A stretch of DNA of 64,000 nt from the NCBI RefSeq assembly GCF_026013605.1, contig NZ_JAPDPJ010000018.1:1-64000 (forward strand), read 5' to 3'. Below, one piece after another: positions 1 through 8,234 of the stretch. The notes under the pieces were generated by a model. That model did no database searches and had not been told where the DNA came from. It was given only the letters and a program-made list of their open reading frames with translations. The stretch is from Plebeiibacterium sediminum (GTDB lineage Bacteria; Bacteroidota; Bacteroidia; Bacteroidales; Marinilabiliaceae). Position 1 is the stretch's first letter. Every line of letters begins with the position of its first letter. The position numbers and the translations under genes are program-made.

Positions 1-80
1 AAGATGTAATTTTGTCACACTAACCATTTTTAGTTACCCAAATCCAAGGGGGTCAATATGACCGGAATGAGGGGTCAACA
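1..80. mobile_element. Terminal end of an IS21-family insertion sequence
   Basis: Read on the minus strand, the bases just outside the susC reading frame are TGTTGACCCC, then a CCGG-containing block, then a second TTGACCCCC. Two 18-bp near-copies (51-68 and 73-90, 16 of 18 identical, pattern GGTCAAyATsACCGGAAT) sit 22 bp apart. Multiple short terminal repeats and a TG...CA terminus are the hallmark of IS21-family ends, and TGTTGACCCC is the kind of terminus I know from this family. The element would extend left, beyond the window. The transposase genes (istA/istB) are not visible, so the family call rests on the end alone. The exact junction lies between about 80 and 92. Confidence 0.62.
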
Positions 81-1585
81 TCACCGGAATATCTAGTAAT
101 TCCAAGACTTAAACCATTTAAAACAAAATCAAGTTTTTGATCTAATTTAAAGTCGGTTGTAATTTTTGTTTGAGTTTGTTTTTCCAAACCATTACGTGCT
201 AACTCATAAACAGAGTTTGGCTGCGCAGCAGCATGTGGTGAATAATATCCCCAAATACCATATGACTCATAAAAAGGAACCATTGCATCTGGTGCAGTAA
301 AATATGCAGCTTGCCAAGGTCCGCTACCACTAAAACCCCATGGTGTTTGTTTAACACCGTTAGTTCCAAAAAGATTAGAACTAAATTTAGTGGTTTTGGT
401 TAACTGAAAATCAAGGTTACTTCTAACATTAATTCTATTATAGCTGAAACCCGGAGTATATCCTTGTCCGTTTTCAACTGTTTTAAATAAGTCACCTTCA
501 TTTAAAATATCAACTGCAGCAAAATATTTTGCAAGTTTCGTTCCACCAGAAACATTGGCACTTGCATTATACGACATGGTGTAATCTTTAAAGAGTACAT
601 CTTCCCAATCGACATTTGGGTATCTTTCTGCCTCTGCTGCGTTGGCTGGATAACGAAACTTGTTGATTTGTTCCATTGGATAATAATCTGCCCAACTAGC
701 CTCTGAAACAGCCATTTCCCTTTCTATAGCAAGGTTACGTAGCATTAAGGCATCATAAGAATCGTATTTCGCAGGTAGTTTTGATGGTATTTTCATAGTT
801 GCATTACCACGAACCTGAATACTTGCTTTACCTTCTTTACCTCGTTTAGTAGTAATCAAAATAACACCATTTGCCCCCTTAACACCATAAACTGCAGTAG
901 CAGAAGCATCTTTTAACACAGAAATACTTTCAACTGAAGAAATATCCACATCACTCATTGAACGCTCAACTCCATCTACCAGAATATATGGCTCACTATT
1001 ATTCCATGATGTTCTTGTACGAATAATAATACTAGGATCTTCTTCTCCAGGTTGACCTGAAGATTGAGTAGTAATTACACCAGGAAGTTGTCCTGTAAGA
1101 GCTGCAGCCACATTAGTTACACCTCCGGAACGCTGAAGCGTTTCACCTGTTGTTTGTGTAATAGATCCTACTACACTCTCTTTCTTCTGCTGGCCATAAC
1201 CAACCACAATTACATCCTCCAAAAGTTCAGTTTCTGCAGCTAAAACAACTTTAAATGTTGTTTTACCGGCAAGAGCTATGTTTTGGGTTTGTAATCCAAT
1301 AAAGGAAATTACAAGTGTTGTAGCATCATTAGGAACATTTAATGAAAACTCTCCATTAAAATCAGTAATAATACCTACAGTTGTTCCTTCTACAACTACT
1401 GTTGCTCCAACAACAGGTTCATCTTGTTCATCAGTCACTACTCCTGTTATAAGCCTTGTATCCTGCCCATAAACGGAAGTAGAAAAAATTATAACCATAA
1501 AAAAGGCAATGCTTTTTAACAGGTTACTCCCATATTTATTCAATAAGGGTAATTTTTGAGACAATAAATAATTCATATTTTTCAT
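53..1585 (-). pseudogene. SusC/RagA TonB-linked outer-membrane protein, truncated by an insertion
   Basis: N-terminal half of a SusC-type transporter, which imports oligosaccharides across the outer membrane with a SusD lipoprotein and TonB energy. Residues 1-41 are a signal peptide (hydrophobic 24-38, then VYGQ). Residues 46-118 form a carboxypeptidase-regulatory-like beta-sandwich (ITGVVTDEQDEPVVGA). LLEDVIVVGYG (121-131) is the usual TonB-box-like stretch, followed by the plug domain with ILVDGVE and an ATAVYGVKGANGVILITTKRG block. SusC proteins are about 1000 residues long. Here the frame leaves susC sequence near residue 502 and stops eight to ten codons later inside the IS-like end, so most of the barrel is missing. 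The start ATG at 1585 is followed by MNYLL at residue 4, an alternative start. GH115 lies upstream on the same strand. The fragment is unlikely to transport. Confidence 0.85.
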
Positions 1586-1836
1586 TTCATCCTCAAATTA
1601 TAATTGCTAAATCATTCAAAGTTTTTACAAAGGGATCTACACTCTTCCTTTTTTAAATACTCATAAACACCAACACCTCTTGGTTTATTAACAACTTCAA
1701 AAAAAGAGAATTGAATACAACTCCTTCCTTTTTTGAGATTAAATTTTTTCATACGCTTTAATTTAGATTTATAATTAACATTATTATTTATATGTAATTT
1801 TCATTCTTATATCATCATATCTAAAGTCTAAAAGAA

Positions 1837-4758
1837 TTATAGTGTACTTTTAGCACACGTCGCATCAGGTCCTAATTTTGTTCTTTTTAAACCACCTGCA
1901 TCAATTACTATTTTTTGTAAGACTAATCCTGGTGACAATACATGAAACTTGAGTGTATTATTTCCTGATTCCTTTATTTCATGTTCTGAAAGACAAATAT
2001 TTAAATTATCAGTAACTACTCTACCCCAATTAAAAGTTGATTGATCATGTACATTAACCACCTCTGGAGTTTCATCATTTAAAGACATTCCATACTTTAA
2101 TCCTTCACCTCCTTTAAAATTTAATGTAGGGGAAAAATAAGCGTACACTTTTACTTTGCCGGGACTCTTCATCCATACATTATATTCCAAAAATGTACTA
2201 TCCAACACTAATGTATCATTGTAAAGCCTTGGTATTATGGTAACTCCATCTCCTGTTAAACCTATATCAGGTATGGTCATCCAGTTAAAGTTATTATCAG
2301 TAAGGCTAGAAGTATAGTCAGATGCTTCAATAGATATGTAACCATTACTTTCTACAAATCCTTTCATTTGGCTTTTTACCTCCTGAGAAGGATTAAATAT
2401 CTTAACCCCAACTTTATATTCTTTATCTTCAGCATTTACTGTAATAACATTACTATTATTGCCTTTTGGTGCCTTTGACCAGTCGATTGTTACATATATT
2501 CTTTTCTCATCAATTACTTTTCCTTCCGAAACAGAAGTTTTAATCCAATCAGCAGCTGGTTTTAACTTAAAGTCAAATTCCTGACACCCTTTGTTAAAAA
2601 TCTCGAAGAAATAAGTCTGATTTTTGAACACATCAAATTCTGGCAACTCATATGCATTAGTGCTATCATTTATTTCTGTACCCTCAACATATATCTGAGG
2701 TTCGATATCTGATTTTACCACTAAACGGTTAACCTTTGGCATAATTTCTTTACGAGGGGTATTCCATGATCTGTATCCAGTTTTTATCTCATTCATCATA
2801 TGATTCCACTTACCACCACTGATGTCCTGATGATATTGCAGTTTTAGTATAGAATCTCTTTTAAAGTAATAGGCAACACTATCAGCCATTAAATTCGTTG
2901 CAGATCTTTTTTGATGATAATAGATATTGTTTTTAGCCTGTACATGATACAGGTTATATAAATTCGATAAGGCTTCTACAGGATATTTTACCAGCTGAAA
3001 ATAAGCATCTTTATATTTATCGTTTAACTTACTTTCTACATCAAGAACTTCTTTACATAATTCATTTAACTCATTTGTTACACATTCAAATTCTTTATAA
3101 TTAACTGATGAGTATGTAAACATATTTAATTGTTCCGGTTTAATGCGGGAAGAATATTTTCCGTAACGATCAAGTATAGATCCTATTTGTACAGAATATT
3201 CTTTACCAAATTGCTGAGCTGCCCATTTTTTAGTATAACTTTTTAGTTTAGAGATATCCATTTTATCCGGATCCCATGCTAAATCTAAATAAAACTGAAT
3301 TGGCAATTCCATTGGTTTTAAATCACCTACATTTACTACCCAAAGTTTTTCACCACCATAATCATAGGTTAATTTATTCTGCTCCCATATTTTTGGCAGA
3401 TGATTGGTATTGATCCACTTATAACTTCTCGGACCACCTACATAATCAAAATGATAGTACATTCCACTTCCACCTTTTCTGACTCTTTCTTTTTCGGTTG
3501 GTAAACGACGTACATTACCCCAGTTATCATCACAATATAAAAGTGTGATATCATCATCTACACGCATGCCTTTATCGTAATATTCCTGAACTTCTTTATA
3601 TAATGCCCATACTTGAGGAACTTCATTTGCAGGCATTCCCGTTTCTTCTTCAATAATTCTTCTTTGATCCTGTACAATCTGAGTTAAAAGGTCAATATTA
3701 CGATCTTCGCTCATTGGCTCATCTCCATCACCACGCATTCCTACAGTAACCAAACTTTCTTTACCCAAATTGCGCTGTATGCCCTCTCTCCAGAATTCCT
3801 GTAATTTCTTTTTATTGGTAACATAATTCCAATCACCTTCTCCATACTTACTCCATTCTTTATGCGACCTCATCATTGGCTCATGATGCGAATAACCAAT
3901 TACCACTCCATATTCATCAGCTAAAATTGCATTTTTAGGATCATCATCAGCAAAAGCTTTTCCCCACATGGCTGGCCATAAATAATTACCTTTCATTCTA
4001 AGGATTAACTCAAACACCTTATCATAAAACTGAGCATTAAAACCGCCAAAAGTTTCACGTACCCAAGGACCTAATGCTGGTTCTTCATCATTTAAGAAAA
4101 TTCCACGATACTGTACTTTAGGTTCTCCCAAATTATAGCTCCCGGCTTTAACATAAACTTCCTGATGGGATTCAACAGGTACATCTGCCCACCAATACCA
4201 TGGAGATACACCCATCTGTTTTGACAATTCAAATAATCCAAAAATAGCCCCTCGCTTATCGCTACCCGCTACAACTATTGCATTATCAACACCTGGAAAT
4301 GGATTTTCTACGGTTACAATTAATGAATTTTCCCATTTACCTTTAATCTCATCCAGGTTGATTTTACCTACTTCTTCTAATTGTTTTAAGAACTTACATT
4401 CACCAACAACTCCAACAAGAACAACATTCTTAGAATCTTTCGGAACGGTATTAACCACGTTTAGCTTTGTGCTTGTAACATTTAATACATCCTGTTGAAA
4501 CAGATACAACACCTTTTGAACACCTACACTTGATGATGAGTCAATTAACAAAGAAGCTGTTGCATCCTCTGAAACGATTGCAAACTGATTGTCTTTATTA
4601 TCAAATGACACAAACTTTAACTCGCCATCATCCTGAATAACATCCTTGCTGCAACTGGAACAACTATTAAATAACATTCCTAAGTAGGCAGTAAGTACTA
4701 CTACTAAAACAAAAGCCCTACTTTTTCCACCTAAGAAAATCTGATTTGCCCTTTTCAT
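1837..4758 (-). CDS. GH115 xylan alpha-1,2-glucuronidase, predicted lipoprotein
   Basis: Predicted to release (4-O-methyl-)glucuronic acid from xylan main chains or large oligosaccharides, the activity of family GH115. The family shows in YRGIFLNDEEPALGPWVRE (218-236), the RMKGNYLWPAMWGKAFADDD block (254-273), GYSHHEPMMRSHKEW (288-302) and MRGDGDEPMS (341-350). The length of 973 residues is normal for GH115 with its C-terminal accessory domains; a beta-sandwich-like stretch with GYISIEASDY lies in the last 160 residues. The N-terminus has a hydrophobic segment (15-30) and then FNSCSSCSKD. C33 or C36 could be lipidated, and C36-S-K-D followed by acidic residues resembles the Bacteroidota signal that sends lipoproteins to the cell surface. 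It lies just upstream of the broken susC on the same strand, 251 bp apart. Substrate specificity is inferred from the family. Confidence 0.93.
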   Translation of the reverse strand: MKRANQIFLGGKSRAFVLVVVLTAYLGMLFNSCSSCSKDVIQDDGELKFVSFDNKDNQFAIVSEDATASLLIDSSSSVGVQKVLYLFQQDVLNVTSTKLNVVNTVPKDSKNVVLVGVVGECKFLKQLEEVGKINLDEIKGKWENSLIVTVENPFPGVDNAIVVAGSDKRGAIFGLFELSKQMGVSPWYWWADVPVESHQEVYVKAGSYNLGEPKVQYRGIFLNDEEPALGPWVRETFGGFNAQFYDKVFELILRMKGNYLWPAMWGKAFADDDPKNAILADEYGVVIGYSHHEPMMRSHKEWSKYGEGDWNYVTNKKKLQEFWREGIQRNLGKESLVTVGMRGDGDEPMSEDRNIDLLTQIVQDQRRIIEEETGMPANEVPQVWALYKEVQEYYDKGMRVDDDITLLYCDDNWGNVRRLPTEKERVRKGGSGMYYHFDYVGGPRSYKWINTNHLPKIWEQNKLTYDYGGEKLWVVNVGDLKPMELPIQFYLDLAWDPDKMDISKLKSYTKKWAAQQFGKEYSVQIGSILDRYGKYSSRIKPEQLNMFTYSSVNYKEFECVTNELNELCKEVLDVESKLNDKYKDAYFQLVKYPVEALSNLYNLYHVQAKNNIYYHQKRSATNLMADSVAYYFKRDSILKLQYHQDISGGKWNHMMNEIKTGYRSWNTPRKEIMPKVNRLVVKSDIEPQIYVEGTEINDSTNAYELPEFDVFKNQTYFFEIFNKGCQEFDFKLKPAADWIKTSVSEGKVIDEKRIYVTIDWSKAPKGNNSNVITVNAEDKEYKVGVKIFNPSQEVKSQMKGFVESNGYISIEASDYTSSLTDNNFNWMTIPDIGLTGDGVTIIPRLYNDTLVLDSTFLEYNVWMKSPGKVKVYAYFSPTLNFKGGEGLKYGMSLNDETPEVVNVHDQSTFNWGRVVTDNLNICLSEHEIKESGNNTLKFHVLSPGLVLQKIVIDAGGLKRTKLGPDATCAKSTL

Positions 4759-5340
4759 AAAAATCTCAAATATTGTTTTTATTAAAATTGTTTGCTTATT
4801 ATTTCACGAAGACTAAAGTATTTGCTTTGTAACACAAGGGAGGGTAATTTTTTGTATTAATAGGATACATTTTTACATCTTGTTATATTTTTTAACAATT
4901 GCATATTCCTGCTTCATATTTTTACTCTTTTGTCTTATTTTTTCCTCCTGGAACTTCTGAACAGAATAACAACTAAAGCACTATATATCTATATTTTACA
5001 CTAAATAATACATTAATTTTTAGAATTACCTTAAAAAAATAACCCCTTTATTTAAGAATGAATAAAGGTCCCTTATTTCAGAAAAACATAAAAATAACCC
5101 TAAAAAAAACAGAGAAACATACCCCAATTGACAAAATCCAATACTAATAAATAGATCTACATACTATGAATGAAATATTAACTCCAGATCAATTACACAT
5201 CATTACCAATCATATACATCTACGCTTAAATAGGTAGAGTTTATAAATAAATTAAAATGTCACTCATACAAAAGAATCGAACATTTACCTTTAGAATAGG
5301 ATAACGTTACAATGATAACAGCAGTTAATGTATAGAAACA
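4759..5340. other. Gene-free region upstream of the GH115 gene
   Basis: About 580 bp of very AT-rich sequence with no credible reading frame and no tRNA-like fold. It must hold the promoter of the GH115 gene, but I found no exact TAnnTTTG element at a sensible distance. TACTTTAG on the minus strand near 4815-4822 is the nearest match. At 5045-5068 an 8-bp perfect inverted repeat (CCTTTATT/AATAAAGG, 8-nt loop) is followed on the minus strand by a T-rich run. It is terminator-like, but no gene ends there. Confidence 0.5.
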
Positions 5341-5341
5341 A

Positions 5342-5376
5342 AAAAAGGACGGTAATAAAAATTACCATCCTTTTTT
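5342..5376 (-). terminator. Rho-independent terminator of the 5394-6077 gene
   Basis: GGA-C-GGTAAT and ATTACC-A-TCC pair around an AAAA loop (5348-5370), flanked by an A-run on one side and a T-run on the other. It sits 17 bases past the stop codon of the minus-strand gene and separates it from GH115. Confidence 0.75.
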
Positions 5377-5393
5377 CTTTAGAATCAAAACTA

Positions 5394-6077
5394 TTATCTA
5401 TTCCCCGTAACAAATAATTTCTTGCCATCTACAATATAGATACCTTTATTTAATCCATTTGTAGCTTCTATATATTTAACCTTACTTTTAACTAACGCAC
5501 CTGTTAAGCTATATACATTCACCAACCGATCTGGATCTTGCATTACTTTAACATTTTCTATAGCATTCGGAATGTCATTTAATGCCATTATGCTATTCAC
5601 TATAAATTCTTCAGTTGCTGTTATATTAGATGAATTACCATCCCAAGAAGCTGGAGTCTTGATTCCCCAAACTTTATTAGTTTCAAATCCATCTGTTGAG
5701 AAATTAAATATTACTGTTATATTTTCAGTAGCAATATTTACGCTTTTATAAATACTTTTTGCAGATAAATTATTTCCAAAATAAACAACCCTAAGTACTG
5801 CTGTTTTTCCAACATCTCCAGAAGAAAAAGTTAAATCAAACTTAAGTCCAACATATGAAGTTAAATCCCAATACCTATCACCATTAACACCTTCATGAGC
5901 ATAGTCTGAAAGAGGGACAAAAACATTTCCTCCAATTTGTGCAACGGGACTAGTAAATGTATAAGTAGTTGTCGTTGATGGATCCTCAGTTTGGAATGTT
6001 ATAGTTTGCAAATCCACCTGTGCAAATGTAACCATACTAATCAGGCATAATACCCATAATAGTAAACCTTTTTTCAT
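5394..6077 (-). CDS. Small secreted protein with T9SS sorting domain, function unknown
   Basis: A 227-residue exported protein. Residues 1-20 are a clean signal peptide (MKKGLLLWVLCLISMVTFAQ). The body (about 21-180) is rich in Ser, Thr and aromatic beta-strand patterns, with RYWDLTSYVGLKFDLTF and KSVNIATENITVIFNFS, suggesting a beta-sandwich that could bind carbohydrate; that is inference only. The last 45 residues (VNVYSLTGALVKSKV ... GLNKGIYIVDGKKLFV) match the type A C-terminal sorting domain used by the type IX secretion system. It lies between GH115 and the divergent GH43 gene and has its own terminator, so it is probably a separate transcript of the xylan locus. I recognise no catalytic motif. 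A small carbohydrate-binding or surface-adhesion protein is the best guess. Confidence 0.8.
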   Translation of the reverse strand: MKKGLLLWVLCLISMVTFAQVDLQTITFQTEDPSTTTTYTFTSPVAQIGGNVFVPLSDYAHEGVNGDRYWDLTSYVGLKFDLTFSSGDVGKTAVLRVVYFGNNLSAKSIYKSVNIATENITVIFNFSTDGFETNKVWGIKTPASWDGNSSNITATEEFIVNSIMALNDIPNAIENVKVMQDPDRLVNVYSLTGALVKSKVKYIEATNGLNKGIYIVDGKKLFVTGNR

Positions 6078-6512
6078 AATATAAATTTTTAAGAGTTAAA
6101 TAAATTAAGAAAGACATTGTGTCTTATCTTATCAACAATTCAAATTTATTGAGGAGAAATTCGAAGGAGGAGTATATTTTTATATAAAGTGTGTAATTTT
6201 TAACAACTTAAAACAAATCATGCTTTTTTTTTAATAAATAAATGACTACAGTTCAGTTTTATCTACTTCAGTGCAATTTTTTACACCATCTTTTAATCAT
6301 TAGTATCAAAAACGTATGATAACTACAGACGAATTTTATAAATCCATACAAAAATCTCCATTTATAAAAGTCATTATCTAAAAATTCCCCCTTTATATCT
6401 AAAAAAATAACCTTCATTTTGTCTAATTCCATTTTTCTTTACCTCCACAAAAATCAAATGCGGTCTCTTGATTATTTAAAGGAGCTTTCAACACCTTAAT
6501 AAATCTTTGAAA
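6078..6512. other. Divergent intergenic region between the T9SS protein and GH43 genes
   Basis: About 430 bp, AT-rich and without a reading frame. CAAATTTA at 6141-6148 reads TAAATTTG on the minus strand, an exact TAnnTTTG -7 element about 65 bases upstream of the T9SS-protein start, but I see no -33 TTG at the right spacing. No clear element for the GH43 gene. No regulator gene of the HTCS or ECF-sigma type lies nearby in the window. Confidence 0.4.
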
Positions 6513-8195
6513 ATGAAATCGATTAAAATTATATTCTGTATTACAATATGTTTAACAGCCTTGTTTTCTTGTAAAAACACTCCTGTTACAAACACGATTA
6601 GCATGGAAATTACAAATCCAATACTACCAGGATTTTACCCTGACCCCAGTATTTGTAAAGGAGCTGATGGTTATTATATGGTAACATCTACCTTTGGATA
6701 TTTTCCTGGCATTCCAGTTTTTTATAGTCCGGACATGGTTCATTGGGAGCAAGTAGGAAATGTACTCAACCGCATAGATCAATTACAAGTAGATAGTTTA
6801 GGCATTACCGATAAAGGAACCTACGCTCCTACAATTGAATATCACAACGGTACCTATTATGTAGCCTGTACAGAAGTTGGTAACAGAGAAAACTACATTG
6901 TTACAGCTAAAGATCCCCGAGGTCCGTGGTCAGCCTTAAACGTATTTCCTGAAGTAATTGGTTTTGATCCATCCCTTTTCTTTGATGAAGATGGAAGAAC
7001 ATATATAATATATAATAGTGAAGCACCTGATAACAAACCACTATATACAGGACACCATACCATTCGCATCAACGAAATTGACATTAACAAAATGGCTGTG
7101 ATCAGTGATAACGCAATTCTGGTAAACGGCGGTGTGGATCTATCAAAAAAGCCTATTTGGATTGAGGGTCCACATATGTATAAAGTAAATGAGTATTATT
7201 ATGTTTTTGCCGCAGAAGGTGGTACTTGTGAAGACCATTCGCAGGTTATTTTCAGATCTAAAAATGTAATGGGACCTTTTGAGCCATGGGATCAAAATCC
7301 AATCTTAACACAAAAAGGGTTAGATCCAAATAGGATTGATCCTGTTACTTCAACTGGTCATGCTGATATGATTCAGGATTTAAATGGAAACTGGTGGGCC
7401 ATATTTTTAGGTTGCAGACCATACACTGGAGATCATTATAATTTAGGACGTGAAACATTTATGGCGCCGGTGAAATGGCAAGATGGTTGGCCCATTATAA
7501 ATCCGGATTTTGAACCGGTTCAAAATAGTTATGTATTTAGTGGTGCTTTTCCAACTTCTGAAGACTATACCCCTTTAAATGGAGCTTTTTCTATTTCTGA
7601 AAACTTTAAAGCCGATTCGCTTGATTTTACCTGGCTAACGATTCGTGCCTCAAACAATAATTGGTACAATATTGATACAACTGCAGAAGGTTCCTTAAAT
7701 ATGGATGTATTACCATACAAATTAATATATACAAACACGCCATCCTTTATAGGAAGACGTCAACAACATAAAAAAGGCTTTGCTTCAACTCAATTATATT
7801 TTAATCCGGAAACTGAAGCCGACAAGGCCGGATTGGTAGTATTTCAAAATATTGGACATTATTACTTTTTATGCCAAACGATAAAAGAAGGTAAACCAGT
7901 AGTTCAGTTATTAAAAGCCGAAGGTGATTCATTTGTAGAAATTAGCTCTGAAACTATTGCTAATACTGATCATATCCAGTTAAAAATTGAATCAGATGTG
8001 GATGTGTACAGATTTTTCTATGCTGAAAAGGAAAATAATTGGAATGAGATTGGTCCTGAATTAGATGCTAAATTTTTAAGCACCAATACCGCTGGTGGTT
8101 TTACCGGGTGTTTATACGCCATGTATGCCTTTACGGATAATGAGAACAAAGATCTTAAAGTTAAATACCATTGGTTTAAATACTCTGGAAAATAA
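6513..8195 (+). CDS. GH43 beta-xylosidase / alpha-L-arabinofuranosidase lipoprotein
   Basis: Exo-acting five-bladed beta-propeller glycosidase that removes terminal xylose or arabinose from xylo-oligosaccharides. The three GH43 acidic residues are visible: D44 in FYPDPSI (general base), D152 in GFDPSLFFDEDG (pKa modulator) and E218 in IEGPHMYK (general acid). ADMIQDLNGNWWAIFLG and the propeller end are followed by a second beta-sandwich (about 345-560) of the kind found in GH43 xylosidases (GRRQQHKKGFASTQLYF). Residues 1-19 with ALFSC give a lipoprotein signal, C20 lipidated. I chose ATG 6513 over an in-frame TTG six bases earlier because it starts the signal peptide directly. The esterase gene follows 39 bp downstream and is probably co-transcribed. 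Xylose versus arabinose cannot be settled from the sequence alone. Confidence 0.92.
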   Translation: MKSIKIIFCITICLTALFSCKNTPVTNTISMEITNPILPGFYPDPSICKGADGYYMVTSTFGYFPGIPVFYSPDMVHWEQVGNVLNRIDQLQVDSLGITDKGTYAPTIEYHNGTYYVACTEVGNRENYIVTAKDPRGPWSALNVFPEVIGFDPSLFFDEDGRTYIIYNSEAPDNKPLYTGHHTIRINEIDINKMAVISDNAILVNGGVDLSKKPIWIEGPHMYKVNEYYYVFAAEGGTCEDHSQVIFRSKNVMGPFEPWDQNPILTQKGLDPNRIDPVTSTGHADMIQDLNGNWWAIFLGCRPYTGDHYNLGRETFMAPVKWQDGWPIINPDFEPVQNSYVFSGAFPTSEDYTPLNGAFSISENFKADSLDFTWLTIRASNNNWYNIDTTAEGSLNMDVLPYKLIYTNTPSFIGRRQQHKKGFASTQLYFNPETEADKAGLVVFQNIGHYYFLCQTIKEGKPVVQLLKAEGDSFVEISSETIANTDHIQLKIESDVDVYRFFYAEKENNWNEIGPELDAKFLSTNTAGGFTGCLYAMYAFTDNENKDLKVKYHWFKYSGK

Positions 8196-8234
8196 ACTTA
8201 TAACTACTTCTCTAAAACTCTTAATTATCATCTA

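Noticed and set aside
1586-1836. susC promoter (TATAATTTG near the start codon)
   Set aside because: One base too long between TA and TTTG and too close to the ATG; no -33 element. Not called.
5043-5072. Hairpin with T-rich tail in the GH115 upstream gap, possible terminator
   Set aside because: No gene ends there on either strand; the neighbouring gene already has a better terminator at 5342-5376. Left as an unexplained AT-rich inverted repeat.
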